This document shows positions 52,481-61,595 of a DNA stretch of 64,000 nt, piece after piece. Position 1 is the stretch's first letter; each line of letters opens with the position of its first letter. The translations under genes were made by a program, and so were the position numbers. The notes under the pieces are model-generated. The model saw only the letters and a list, made by a program, of their open reading frames with translations, had not been told where the DNA came from and ran no database searches. Source of the DNA: Pelagibacteraceae bacterium AG-422-N09 (GTDB taxonomy: Bacteria > Pseudomonadota > Alphaproteobacteria > Pelagibacterales > AG-422-B15); NCBI GenBank assembly GCA_003213515.1, contig QCMV01000003.1:1-64000 (forward strand). Direction: 5' to 3'.

Positions 52481-53110
52481 TCAACTAAATATTCTTTTAA
52501 CTGCATTAAAAGCCTGTTCTATATCAAGATAACTTGTATCTAGCAATACCGAATTTACAGCAGGTTTTAGTGGTGCTATTTTTCTGTTTAAATCATTCAT
52601 ATCACGAGCAACTATTTCGTCATAAATGCGTTTTAAGCTTGTTTTTTGGCCTTTTTTTTTAATTTGAAGGTATCTTCTTTCAGCACGAATTTTTGCATCT
52701 GCCCACATAAAAATTTTAATTTTTGCTTGTGGAAATATTTCAGTTCCAATATCTCTTCCTTCAATAACAGCAAATTTCTTGCCTTTAGCATATTTTCTTG
52801 GAAATTCTCTCTGGTAGGCCATTAATTGCTTTCTTAGATATTTTTTTGACGAAATTTCAGAAGCGATTTTATCTATTTTGCTAGAAAATAAACTCTCTGA
52901 TTTTATGTTTTCATCTGTCAAAGAATTAGCGCACTGAAGTATCTTATATTTATTATTGATATTAATTTTTTTATTAATTATTTTTAATGCTACTGCACGA
53001 TAAAGTCTTCCACTATTTAACAACGGTACTTCATAATAATTTGATATTTTTTTTGCAAGAGTTGATTTTCCAACTGAAGCAGGACCGTCAATTGCTATTA
53101 TTTCGGCCAT
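52481..53110 (-). CDS. cmk: Cytidylate kinase
   Basis: Phosphorylates CMP and dCMP, 209 residues. P-loop GPASVGKST (9-17), then NSGRLYRAVA, EGRDIGTEIFP and RAERRYLQ lid. The order aroA-cmk-rpsA is conserved in proteobacteria. Only 8 bases separate it from aroA. Confidence 0.96.
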   Translation of the reverse strand: MAEIIAIDGPASVGKSTLAKKISNYYEVPLLNSGRLYRAVALKIINKKININNKYKILQCANSLTDENIKSESLFSSKIDKIASEISSKKYLRKQLMAYQREFPRKYAKGKKFAVIEGRDIGTEIFPQAKIKIFMWADAKIRAERRYLQIKKKGQKTSLKRIYDEIVARDMNDLNRKIAPLKPAVNSVLLDTSYLDIEQAFNAVKRIFS

Positions 53111-53118
53111 AATTAATT

Positions 53119-54399
53119 TTATAAAAGATAATTAAGGTGTTTTGTGAAATCAGGATAACTTATATTTATGCATTTCTTATTATCGATTTTAAGTTTATTT
53201 TCGTAAAGTATATTAAGAACAGAAAATGACATAGCTATTCTGTGGTCCCCGAAAGATTTAATTTTTGCATTTTTATTAAGTTTTATTTTTTTACCAAAAA
53301 TATGTAAATTGCTATTTTCTTCGTATGCCTCAATACCAACTTTTTTTAAATTAAAAAGAATACTTTGTATTCTATCGCTTTCTTTATGTCTCAATTCATC
53401 TAAGCCTTTCATTATTGTCTCACCTTTTGCTTGAGAAGCAGCTATCGATAGAATCGGATATTCATCAATTAAATATGCCGACTGATCAGCTGGAATATTA
53501 ATTCCTTTTAATTTACTATATTCAGCTGTTATATTACCAATATCCTCACCACAAATTTGTTTTGTTTTTTTTAGTTTAATTTTTCCTCCCATACTTTTTA
53601 GTACCTTGATAAAAGCAGTTCTTGATGGATTAAGCATAACATCTTTAAGTGTAATCTTTGAGTTAGGCAAAATTAATGCTCCTACAATAAAAAAAGATGC
53701 ACTTGATGGATCTCCTGCAACATCAATATTTTTTGCTTTGAATTCGTAAGGCCCATTTAATTCAATTTGTGAAGACTTTTTATTTACCCTTTTGATTTTA
53801 AATTTAACATTTAAAAATTTCAAAAGTCTTTCAGTGTGATCCCTGGTTGCAATATTTTCAACAATTTTTGTTTTTCCATGTATATTTAAAGCTGCAATAA
53901 TTAATGCTGATTTGATTTGGGCTGAAGCTTTAAGAATAATGTGCTTTATAGGTAATAATTTTTCGTTACCAGATATAATTAAGGGTAAATAGTCCTTTTT
54001 TGTAAGGTGAACAATCGCACCAATTTCTTCTAAATGCTTTGTTACCCTTGACATCGATCTTCTACTCAGTGAATTATCGCCAACAAAAGTGCAGTTGATT
54101 GGATTTGAAGATACTGCTCCTATCATTAATCGAGCGGTCGTTCCGCTGTTACCACAATCTAGAGGTTTTTTAGGTTCAATAAACCCCCCGGTGCCATTGC
54201 CGTAAACAATCCAGTTATTGCCATCTTTAATTATTTTAATCCCTAATTCTTTTAAAATATTCAATGTATTCATTACATCCTCTGACTCTAATAAATTTGT
54301 TATTCTAGCTTTGCCTGTGCTCATGGCTGATAATATCAGAGCCCTATGTGAAATAGATTTATCTCCTGAGATCTTTAATGAACCTTTGAATTTTAGCAC
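53119..54399 (-). CDS. aroA: 3-phosphoshikimate 1-carboxyvinyltransferase (EPSP synthase)
   Basis: Shikimate pathway enzyme supplying chorismate for the trp genes nearby, 426 residues. GDKSISHRALI is the phosphoenolpyruvate/shikimate site, with CGNSGTTARLM, DPSSASFF, RHKESDR and GDHRIAMSF. The start must be GTG 54399: an in-frame TAA lies 6 codons upstream. The short N-terminus (11 residues before GDKS) is at the lower end for the family. Confidence 0.96.
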   Translation of the reverse strand: MLKFKGSLKISGDKSISHRALILSAMSTGKARITNLLESEDVMNTLNILKELGIKIIKDGNNWIVYGNGTGGFIEPKKPLDCGNSGTTARLMIGAVSSNPINCTFVGDNSLSRRSMSRVTKHLEEIGAIVHLTKKDYLPLIISGNEKLLPIKHIILKASAQIKSALIIAALNIHGKTKIVENIATRDHTERLLKFLNVKFKIKRVNKKSSQIELNGPYEFKAKNIDVAGDPSSASFFIVGALILPNSKITLKDVMLNPSRTAFIKVLKSMGGKIKLKKTKQICGEDIGNITAEYSKLKGINIPADQSAYLIDEYPILSIAASQAKGETIMKGLDELRHKESDRIQSILFNLKKVGIEAYEENSNLHIFGKKIKLNKNAKIKSFGDHRIAMSFSVLNILYENKLKIDNKKCINISYPDFTKHLNYLL

Positions 54400-54496
54400 T
54401 TTTATATTGTCAATTTACCTTCTTAGTCTAAAGTTATATATTATTTATTTTTGAGTTGTATCAAAATTTTATACCATAAATATTCGAGGAATAATC

Positions 54497-54865
54497 ATGT
54501 CAAAAGTTGAGTGGGGGAAAAAAGTAGTTTGTTCTAATTGTGAAACTAAGTTTTACGATTTGAACAGAAAACCTGCTGTTTGTCCTAATTGTGGCACTGA
54601 ATATATCGAGCCCGCTTTAGACTCGACCCCAACAAATGCTAAGCAAGTTTTTACAGATGAAGTTGATACAGTTACTGATACTAATTTAGTAGGAAGTGAT
54701 GCATCAGAGTCTATCGCGGAGGTTGAAGATTTAGAGATAGAAGATGCTATTGATGAAGATACAATTAGCCTTGAAGACTCAGAGAGTGATGATCAAGTCA
54801 TATCAGATGAAGTTGATGACTTAGATATAAGTGACAGTGATCGCGAAAATATAGAAGAACAATAA
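54497..54865 (+). CDS. FYDLN-acid (TIGR02300-type) protein
   Basis: A 122-residue alphaproteobacterial protein of unknown function. The first 40 residues hold a zinc ribbon, CSNC and CPNC around TKFYDLNRKP, the namesake motif. The rest is an acidic tail (Asp, Glu, Ser). GAGGAA lies before the ATG. It is divergent from aroA, as usual, and its stop is 2 bases before a tRNA gene, so the two share a transcript. Confidence 0.88.
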   Translation: MSKVEWGKKVVCSNCETKFYDLNRKPAVCPNCGTEYIEPALDSTPTNAKQVFTDEVDTVTDTNLVGSDASESIAEVEDLEIEDAIDEDTISLEDSESDDQVISDEVDDLDISDSDRENIEEQ

Positions 54866-54867
54866 TT

Positions 54868-54943
54868 GGGGCTATAGCTCATCTGGGAGAGCGCGTCGCT
54901 GGCAGTGACGAGGTGGTCGGTTCAAGTCCGACTAGCTCCACCA
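54868..54943 (+). tRNA. tRNA-Ala (anticodon GGC)
   Basis: A 76-base cloverleaf. The acceptor GGGGCTA pairs with TAGCTCC (one G-U), the D arm is GCTC...GAGC, the anticodon loop is CTGGCAG with GGC reading GCC, and the T arm has GGTTCAAGTCC. The 3' CCA is encoded. It ends next to the stop codon of the convergent lptB gene. Confidence 0.96.
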
Positions 54944-55696
54944 CTAATATTTAAATGAATCTCCTAAGTAAAATTTACGAGCTTCTTTATTGCCAAGTAT
55001 AATGTCACTTTCGCCCTCAGCAATTATTTCTCCTGAATGCATTACATAAGAATAGTCGCAAATATCTAAAACTTCCCTAACGTTGTGGTCGGTAATTAAA
55101 ACTCCAATATTTTTATTCATTAATTGTTTTATGAGAACTTTGATATCATCTATACCTATAGGATCGACACCAGCAGTAGGCTCATCCATAAGTATTATAC
55201 TTGGATTAGAACAAAGACATCTTGCAATTTCTGTTCTTCTTCTTTCTCCACCACTTAGCATGTGAGGCATTGCTCTTCTTAAATGTGTGAGAGAAAACTC
55301 AGTGAGTAATTCTTCAAGCATGTTTTGTTTTTGATCTTTTGGAAGATTCTGAGTTTCTAGTATCGATAGCAAGTTGTCTTCAACTGACATACCTCTGAAA
55401 ATTGAAGGTTGTTGTGGTAAAAACCCTATGCCTAATTTAGCCCTCTTATACATTGGAAGAGATGTAAGATGAATATCGTCTAGTAATATTTCACCTCCAT
55501 CACAATCTATTAAGCCCATGATCATATAGAATGTTGTCGTTTTTCCAGCACCGTTTGGGCCGAGTAATCCGATCGTCTTTCCTCGTTCAAGCTTTAGACT
55601 TACATCTCTCACTATTTGTTTTTGTGAGAGAGTTTTTCTAAGTTTATTAACTATAAGACCATTATTGGATGATACAAGTTTAGGTTTTATTGTCAT
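54944..55696 (-). CDS. lptB: LPS export ABC ATPase LptB
   Basis: ATPase that drives lipopolysaccharide transport with LptFGC, 250 residues. Walker A GPNGAGKTTT (near 44), LSGGERRR signature, LMDEPTAGVDPI. It ends next to the tRNA gene; the rpoN or hpf gene often found after lptB is absent here. Confidence 0.95.
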   Translation of the reverse strand: MTIKPKLVSSNNGLIVNKLRKTLSQKQIVRDVSLKLERGKTIGLLGPNGAGKTTTFYMIMGLIDCDGGEILLDDIHLTSLPMYKRAKLGIGFLPQQPSIFRGMSVEDNLLSILETQNLPKDQKQNMLEELLTEFSLTHLRRAMPHMLSGGERRRTEIARCLCSNPSIILMDEPTAGVDPIGIDDIKVLIKQLMNKNIGVLITDHNVREVLDICDYSYVMHSGEIIAEGESDIILGNKEARKFYLGDSFKY

Positions 55697-55705
55697 TTTT
55701 AAATA

Positions 55706-56155
55706 TTAATTATTTGTTATGTATGCTTCAACTCTATTCGATGAATTACTTTTCATTATACTGGTAGAGTTTTTTATATCTAGATATAATTCGTCGCATT
55801 TAACATAATTATTGTTTTCATTAACTTCTACATTCCCCAATAAGTTAAGTATTTCTGATTTTGGATAATATAAGCCTATATCACCTGTTGCGGTAATTTC
55901 CTCTTTTATTATTTTAACAGAATTCTCAGCGTTCAATTGCTCTATCTCATTTTCTTTATTATCAAACTTAATAATTAGTTTCTCAGACCATATCTTTATT
56001 TCTTTGTTATATGCATACACATCACCTAAAAAAACTGTAATCTTATTCTCACGATCAACTTCAAGATTCTCCGAAGTAATTTTTAATTCATTTGAATAAC
56101 TATTTATTATTAGTAATAAAAATATAATAATAATATTAAAAGATTTTTTAAACAT
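55706..56155 (-). CDS. lptA: LptA-like periplasmic LPS transport protein
   Basis: A 149-residue exported protein with signal peptide (FKKSFNIIIIFLLLIINSYS) and an OstA/LptA jelly-roll: LEVDRENKITVFLGDVYAYNKEIKIWSEKLII, then ATGDIGLYYPKSEILNLLGNVEV. It bridges the periplasm between LptC and the outer membrane. Start is ATG 56155 overlapping the lptC stop (TGATG); a GTG one codon earlier is possible. Confidence 0.88.
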   Translation of the reverse strand: MFKKSFNIIIIFLLLIINSYSNELKITSENLEVDRENKITVFLGDVYAYNKEIKIWSEKLIIKFDNKENEIEQLNAENSVKIIKEEITATGDIGLYYPKSEILNLLGNVEVNENNNYVKCDELYLDIKNSTSIMKSNSSNRVEAYITNN

Positions 56156-56667
56156 CACTCTGAGGTGTTTATTAATGACTCAACATTTCCAAAATAAGTA
56201 ATTTTATTAAAGTTATTTGTAATAATAGAACTGTCAGACAAAATTAATCCCCTCATGCTCTCGTGACTAACATTTTCTGATAACTCAATAATATCATTTT
56301 GTATATCAAATGTTGCATAATTTGAACTAAGTTTTTCACCATCATCAGTATAAAAAATGATATTTTCTTGTAATTCTATAAAATTATTATCTTGAGAATA
56401 ATTTCCCTTGTCAGCCTCTAAGTAAATCCATTTGCCATCTTTTGCAGTTTTAAATTTACCCTCAATCGCAAATAGTTTTAGTTCGTTATCAGATTTTAGC
56501 CCCTTCTCCGCTTTTATCTCATAGGTTTTATCGCTTAAACCTTTTTCAGAAAATCTTGGGTTATCAATTTCGATAAACACTTCCTCACTATATGAAAGGG
56601 ACGTTGATATAAATAAAATAATAAGAGACAATAATAGATTATCTAGATTCAATAACTTAATTAACAT
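56155..56667 (-). CDS. lptC: LptC-like LPS transport protein
   Basis: A 170-residue protein with one N-terminal membrane helix and an LptC beta-jellyroll (DKTYEIKAEKGLKSDNELKLFAIEGKF, then NYATFDIQNDIIELSENVSHES). Sequence similarity is low, as usual in the family; the place between kdsD and lptA makes the call. The start overlaps kdsD by 11 bases. Confidence 0.82.
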   Translation of the reverse strand: MLIKLLNLDNLLLSLIILFISTSLSYSEEVFIEIDNPRFSEKGLSDKTYEIKAEKGLKSDNELKLFAIEGKFKTAKDGKWIYLEADKGNYSQDNNFIELQENIIFYTDDGEKLSSNYATFDIQNDIIELSENVSHESMRGLILSDSSIITNNFNKITYFGNVESLINTSE

Positions 56668-57622
56668 ATCTTATGCAATCGTGAATATGTACAATACCTA
56701 TAGGAGACTTATTTTTTTCTTTGTCTACTACAAACAAACAAGTAATTTTATTTTTATTCATTATATTCAACGCATCAATTACAAGTGTGTTTTGATTAAC
56801 TAATTTAGGTCTCTGCGTCATTATCATTTTGGCTTTACTTTCAATTAAATGATTATTTATATTTCTTCTCAAATCACCGTCGGTAATTACTCCAATTAAC
56901 TCACTTTTCTTATTTTTTACACCTACATGACCAAATGATTTTTTTGTCATTTCAATAATTACAGATTTTATATTTGCATTCTCTGTTACAATTGGCATTT
57001 TCTTTTTAGTATGCATGATGTCCTTAACTTGAAGCATCTGTATTCCCAACGATCCACCAGGATGTAACTTCTTATAGTCTGAAATTTTGAACTTTTTCAA
57101 TTTCATTAGAGAAACACATAAAGCATCTCCTACAATCAGTGCCATAGTTGTTGAGGTTGTTGGCGCCATTCCTATTGAACATGCCTCAGCTGCACTTGGT
57201 ATAATTAAACTAATATTTGAAGCTTTAATAAGCTCACTTTCAGAATTTGAGGAAATTCCTATAATTAAGATTGAGTATTTTTTGGCAAAATTTAAAAGAT
57301 TTACCAATTCATTACTGTTACCTGAATTAGAAATTATTATAAGTGCATCCTTTTTTGAAATAATGCCTAAGTCTCCGTGACTCATGTCGGTTGGAGAACA
57401 ATATTGCGATGGAGTTCCGGTTGAGCTCATTGTACTAGATATTTTGTTAGCAATATGACCAGATTTTCCGACTCCAGTGATAATAACTCTTCCTTTTACT
57501 TTTGCGAGGGCCCTAACAGCTTTGTCAAAATTCTTATCTATTATCTTATTAAGTTTTTTTATACCTTGTAACTCAGTATTAATAACTTCTTTACCGTCGT
57601 TGATTATTTTATTTTTTGTCAT
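56657..57622 (-). CDS. kdsD: D-arabinose 5-phosphate isomerase KdsD
   Basis: Makes arabinose 5-phosphate for the Kdo sugar of LPS, 321 residues. SIS domain (about 30-180) with GVGKSGHIANK, SPTDMSHGDLG and ISNSGNS, then two CBS domains (about 205-320; GVITDGDLRR). Sits in the LPS block with lptCAB. Confidence 0.94.
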   Translation of the reverse strand: MTKNKIINDGKEVINTELQGIKKLNKIIDKNFDKAVRALAKVKGRVIITGVGKSGHIANKISSTMSSTGTPSQYCSPTDMSHGDLGIISKKDALIIISNSGNSNELVNLLNFAKKYSILIIGISSNSESELIKASNISLIIPSAAEACSIGMAPTTSTTMALIVGDALCVSLMKLKKFKISDYKKLHPGGSLGIQMLQVKDIMHTKKKMPIVTENANIKSVIIEMTKKSFGHVGVKNKKSELIGVITDGDLRRNINNHLIESKAKMIMTQRPKLVNQNTLVIDALNIMNKNKITCLFVVDKEKNKSPIGIVHIHDCIRYVN

Positions 57623-57625
57623 TTT

Positions 57626-58237
57626 CTAACTAGAATGTGAGAATATATCATTATTCCAGCCCCTCAAATCTAACTCAACTCGAGTAGGCAAAAATTCTAT
57701 ACAAGCCTGAACAAGCTTTCTTCTATTTTGTCTCTCTAAAATTTCGTCTAATTTTTCTCTAATCTCATGTAAGTGAATTACATCTGTTGCAGCGTAAATA
57801 ATTTGTTCTTCGGACAAATTTGGATTTGACCAATCACTTGATTGCTGTTTTTTTGAAATATCAATATTTAATAGTTCTTTACATAAGTCCTTATATCCAT
57901 GTCCTTGCGAATAAGTTCTTGCTATTTTTGAACTAATTTTAGTGCAATAAACGTTTTTAATCATGATGTTTAAATCATGTTTAATGGCTGCTAAATCATG
58001 TCGGGCATAGTGAAATATAAATGTTTTATCGCTGCATAATAATTTTTTCAGATTTGGAGCATCAAAATTTTGATCAATAAATTGAACTAAATGACAATCG
58101 CCTTTTCCATCATATAATTGTATCAAGCAAAGTGGGTCCCTATTAGGTTGCAGTCCCATCATTTCACAGTCAGCTGCAATAATGTTTGAAAAATTAATGC
58201 CGTTACTTAAATCATTTTTATGTAAAATAGTTTGCAT
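57626..58237 (-). CDS. Ribonuclease D-type 3'-5' exonuclease
   Basis: A 203-residue DEDD exonuclease with the exonuclease domain only, without the HRDC domains of E. coli RNase D. Motifs: AADCEMMGL (Exo I), HYARHDLAAIKHDL (Exo II), YAATDVIHLHEI (Exo III, DEDDy). This short form next to kdsD is typical of alphaproteobacteria. Likely trims structured RNA or tRNA 3' ends. Confidence 0.9.
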   Translation of the reverse strand: MQTILHKNDLSNGINFSNIIAADCEMMGLQPNRDPLCLIQLYDGKGDCHLVQFIDQNFDAPNLKKLLCSDKTFIFHYARHDLAAIKHDLNIMIKNVYCTKISSKIARTYSQGHGYKDLCKELLNIDISKKQQSSDWSNPNLSEEQIIYAATDVIHLHEIREKLDEILERQNRRKLVQACIEFLPTRVELDLRGWNNDIFSHSS

Positions 58238-58290
58238 TGTGTAAGATTTACTCTATTTCAAACTTGTACATAAAGGTATATTTAAAAAAT

Positions 58291-59196
58291 ATGAAGAAAA
58301 AAACGATCACATTAATTGGCGGATCTGGGTTTTTGGCTAAATTTTGTATTTCCGAACTTCTTAAAGAGGGTCACAATTTGAAAATTGTATGCAGAAATCC
58401 TCATTTGGCTGGTCACTTGAGAATGATGGCGCCAATAGAACAATTAGATATTGTAAAAGGTAACATCATGCTTAAGCACACAATTGAGCCATATATAAAA
58501 AACTCCGATGTAGTCATTAATTTTGTAGGTGTTTTAAATGATAGTTCTGGTGGTCAATCTTTCGAAAATTGTCATTCTATAGGACCTAAAAATATCGCAG
58601 ATTTGTCAGCAAAATATAAAGTTGAAAAATTTATCCATTTTTCATCCATTGGAGCTGATATCGAAAGCGACTCAAAATATCAACAATCAAAAGGCTTAGG
58701 AGAGCAAAATATTTTAGAGAGTTATCCCAACACAATCATAATTAGACCATCAATTGTTTTTGGACCCGGTGACGGTTTCTTTTCAGTCCAAGCCAAGCTA
58801 TTGAAAAGTTTACCTGTTGTACCATTGTTTGCTAATAACAAATACCAATGTGTTTATGTTAAAGATATCGCCACAGCTATAAACAGACTTATTTTGGATG
58901 ATAAATATAATGGTAAGATTTTTGAATTTGGTGGACCGGAAAAAATGAGTCTAAAAGAAATATACCAGTTAATTTTAGACACTTTAAAAATTAAAAGACT
59001 AATTGTTCCTGTTCCATTATCTTTTGCAAATTTTATTGCGTTTATGATGCTGCCCTTACCTTCTCCACTTATAACGTTTGATCAAGTAAAACTTCTAAGA
59101 AAAGATAATATCATCTCTGAAACAGAATTTAATTTAGAAAAACTAGGAATTGAACCAACTTCGCCAAGCAGTATTATTAGTACATATATTTCATAG
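58291..59196 (+). CDS. Complex I NDUFA9-like NAD(P)-binding protein
   Basis: A 301-residue atypical short-chain dehydrogenase. The Rossmann motif is LIGGSGFLAKF (GGxGFxG variant) and HFSSIGAD, SKGLGEQNILESYPNTIIIRPSIVFGPGDGFF are typical of the 39-kDa complex-I-associated (NDUFA9) family found in alphaproteobacteria and mitochondria. ATG 58291 is chosen over the track start because the Rossmann strand follows at once. Convergent with uppP, 1 base apart. Confidence 0.87.
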   Translation: MKKKTITLIGGSGFLAKFCISELLKEGHNLKIVCRNPHLAGHLRMMAPIEQLDIVKGNIMLKHTIEPYIKNSDVVINFVGVLNDSSGGQSFENCHSIGPKNIADLSAKYKVEKFIHFSSIGADIESDSKYQQSKGLGEQNILESYPNTIIIRPSIVFGPGDGFFSVQAKLLKSLPVVPLFANNKYQCVYVKDIATAINRLILDDKYNGKIFEFGGPEKMSLKEIYQLILDTLKIKRLIVPVPLSFANFIAFMMLPLPSPLITFDQVKLLRKDNIISETEFNLEKLGIEPTSPSSIISTYIS

Positions 59197-59197
59197 T

Positions 59198-59995
59198 TTA
59201 AGTGAAATAAATCAAAATTATCGATCCTATTATTATTCGATAAATTACAAATGGTATCATCGAATTATTTTTTACCCAATTCAACAATATATTTATTGAT
59301 AAGTATGCAGTAATGAAAGAAATAATAAAACCAGAAAATAAATATAAAAAATTTATTGCAATTGAGTCATTTGCTATTTCAATAGCAGGAATTGAGGCTG
59401 ATATTAGTATTACAGGTATTGATAAGAGCATTGAAAATTTTGCAGCCTCAACTCTATTTAAACCAACTATTCTTGAACCTGTATAAACTACACCTGCTCT
59501 TGAAGCACCCGGAATAATTGCAAAAATTTGAAAAAAACCAATAATAAGAGATTTCTTGTAAGATAGATTATCTATATTAAGACTTTTCTCATTGGATCTA
59601 ATATCCGCAAAATAAAGCGCTAAACCAAAGACTATAGTTGATAGACCTATAAATTGTAGATTTCTAAAGATTTCAGCAAAACCAGATATATAAGCTAAGC
59701 CGCCAATAAAAATTATCGGTAATGATGCAACGATCAAATTTCGATTCATCTTTGTTTTGGATATTTTGCTTGACGCAGGGAAAGGTATCATAAATTTAAA
59801 GAAGTTAAGCGCCTCAGTTCTAAAATAGATCAATACAGCCGTCAAAGTGCCTAAATGAAGGCTTATATCGAGAGATAAATTTTCTCTTATGTTCATCATT
59901 TCTGCAGTAATTAGCAAGTGAGCTGAACTAGAAATTGGCAGGAATTCAGTTATTCCTTGAATAATTGCTAAAATAACTATTGGAAAAATATGCAT
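59198..59995 (-). CDS. uppP: Undecaprenyl-diphosphate phosphatase UppP (BacA)
   Basis: Recycles the lipid carrier of cell wall synthesis, 265 residues, about eight hydrophobic segments. Active-site motifs are QGITEFLPISSSAH near the N-terminus and PGASRAGVVYTGSRIVGL in the middle. Its 5' end faces gltD across 160 bases that carry duplicated inverted repeats. Confidence 0.95.
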   Translation of the reverse strand: MHIFPIVILAIIQGITEFLPISSSAHLLITAEMMNIRENLSLDISLHLGTLTAVLIYFRTEALNFFKFMIPFPASSKISKTKMNRNLIVASLPIIFIGGLAYISGFAEIFRNLQFIGLSTIVFGLALYFADIRSNEKSLNIDNLSYKKSLIIGFFQIFAIIPGASRAGVVYTGSRIVGLNRVEAAKFSMLLSIPVILISASIPAIEIANDSIAINFLYLFSGFIISFITAYLSINILLNWVKNNSMIPFVIYRIIIGSIILIYFT

Positions 59996-60050
59996 AATAG
60001 ATATGAAAAAATAGAGTTTTACGCCAAATAGGCAAGCAAAAGTTCAATTT

Positions 60051-60067
60051 ATGTCATAATGTATGAC
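60051..60067. promoter_or_regulatory. Regulatory repeat copy 1 upstream of gltD
   Basis: ATGTCATAATGTATGAC contains the inverted repeat GTCATA-ATG-TATGAC. A second copy with the same ends (ATGTCA-N6-ATGAC) lies 75 bases downstream, so the pair looks like a two-site operator in the uppP-gltD gap. Confidence 0.5.
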
Positions 60068-60125
60068 TATTAATATAATATTAGACTGATATAAATCAAT
60101 TCTAATTATTAATGAGATTCTGTAT

Positions 60126-60142
60126 ATGTCAATAATTATGAC
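60126..60142. promoter_or_regulatory. Regulatory repeat copy 2 upstream of gltD
   Basis: ATGTCAATAATTATGAC; with the flanks it forms the inverted repeat TATGTCA-N7-TGACATA. It ends 13 bases before the gltD ATG, a place where a bound protein would block transcription or translation start. Confidence 0.5.
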
Positions 60143-60155
60143 ATAATTAAAAGTT

Positions 60156-61595
60156 ATGCTTAAGTTTACTGATTTAAATCAAGAGTATCCTGATAAGAGA
60201 TTATCAAAAGATAGAAAAAAAGACTTTCGAGAAATCTATGATAATTTCATTAAAAATAGTGCGAAAGAGCAGTCTAGCAGATGCTCACAATGTGGCGTTC
60301 CATATTGCACAGTCCACTGTCCACTTCATAATCATATACCTGATTGGCTAAAGCTTGCCGCAGAGGACAGATTGGAAGAGGCCTATGAAATCTCATCAAG
60401 TACAAATAATATGCCTGAGATATGTGGTAGGATCTGTCCTCAAGATAGATTATGTGAAGGTAACTGCGTAATCGAGCAATCAGGACATGGATCAGTAACA
60501 ATTGGCTCAGTAGAAAAATATTTAACAGATAATGCATTTGAGAATGGATGGATTACCCCTCTCAAGGTTGAAAAGAACATAGAAAAAGAAAATAGCATAG
60601 GTGTAATTGGTGCAGGACCAGCAGGACTAGCAGCGGCAGAGGAGCTTAGAAAAAAAGGTTACAAAGTTCACGTTTATGATCGTTACGATAGAGCTGGTGG
60701 ATTGTTAATTTACGGTATCCCAAATTTTAAATTAGAAAAAGATATCGTTCAAAGAAGAATGCAATACCTAAAAGATTCTGGAATTAATATTCATCTTAAT
60801 GTTGAAATTGGAAAAGATATAAAATTTGAAGACCTTCAAAAAAAACATGATGCAGTTTTAATAGCTACAGGTGTTTATAAAGCTAAAGAAATTAACCTGG
60901 GTGAAAGTACAAGTAATATAATTCCAGCATTAGAATACTTAACCGCATCTAATCGAAAAGGACTTGGAGATGAAGTTAAGAAATTTGATGAAGGTGAGTT
61001 GGATGCAAAAGGTAAAGACATTGTGGTCATTGGTGGCGGTGACACAGCAATGGACTGTGTGCGAACTGCTGTAAGACAAAAAGCTAAATCTGTGAAATGT
61101 TTATATCGTAGAGATAAAGAAAATATGCCTGGTTCTGCAAGAGAGGTAAATAATGCTGAAGAGGAAGGCGTAGAATTCATGTGGCAATCTCTTCCAATTA
61201 ATATGAATGTTTTAAAAAATGGTTACCAAATTGAATGTATCAAAATGAGATTGAGTGAGCCTGATGCTGATGGAAGAAGAACACCGCAACAAATAGAAGG
61301 ATCTGATTTTAATTTGAAGGCTGATATGGTCATAGCTGCTCTAGGTTTTTCTCCTGAAAATTTACCCACACTTTTTAATGTTAAAGACTTACCAGTGACA
61401 AAGTGGGGCACAGTAAGAGTTGGTTTCAATACTATGATGACTGATATTGATGGAGTCTTTGCTGCAGGAGATATCGTTAGAGGGGCTTCATTAGTAGTTT
61501 GGGGAATAAGGGATGGTCGAGATGTGGCTAATTCAATACACAGTTATATTGAAGCTAAAAAAATGGCAGAGGTTAGTAAGGTTAGAGCATCATGA
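60156..61595 (+). CDS. gltD: Glutamate synthase small subunit
   Basis: NADPH-oxidising subunit that feeds electrons to GltB, 479 residues. Iron-sulfur cysteines Cys43, 46, 51, 55 (CSQCGVPYC) and Cys90, 94, 100, 104 (CGRICPQDRLC); FAD motif GVIGAGPAGLAAAEEL near 149; NADPH motif VVIGGGDTAMD near 290. gltD comes before gltB and overlaps it by 4 bases. Together with amtB it shows GS-GOGAT ammonium assimilation. Confidence 0.96.
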   Translation: MLKFTDLNQEYPDKRLSKDRKKDFREIYDNFIKNSAKEQSSRCSQCGVPYCTVHCPLHNHIPDWLKLAAEDRLEEAYEISSSTNNMPEICGRICPQDRLCEGNCVIEQSGHGSVTIGSVEKYLTDNAFENGWITPLKVEKNIEKENSIGVIGAGPAGLAAAEELRKKGYKVHVYDRYDRAGGLLIYGIPNFKLEKDIVQRRMQYLKDSGINIHLNVEIGKDIKFEDLQKKHDAVLIATGVYKAKEINLGESTSNIIPALEYLTASNRKGLGDEVKKFDEGELDAKGKDIVVIGGGDTAMDCVRTAVRQKAKSVKCLYRRDKENMPGSAREVNNAEEEGVEFMWQSLPINMNVLKNGYQIECIKMRLSEPDADGRRTPQQIEGSDFNLKADMVIAALGFSPENLPTLFNVKDLPVTKWGTVRVGFNTMMTDIDGVFAAGDIVRGASLVVWGIRDGRDVANSIHSYIEAKKMAEVSKVRAS

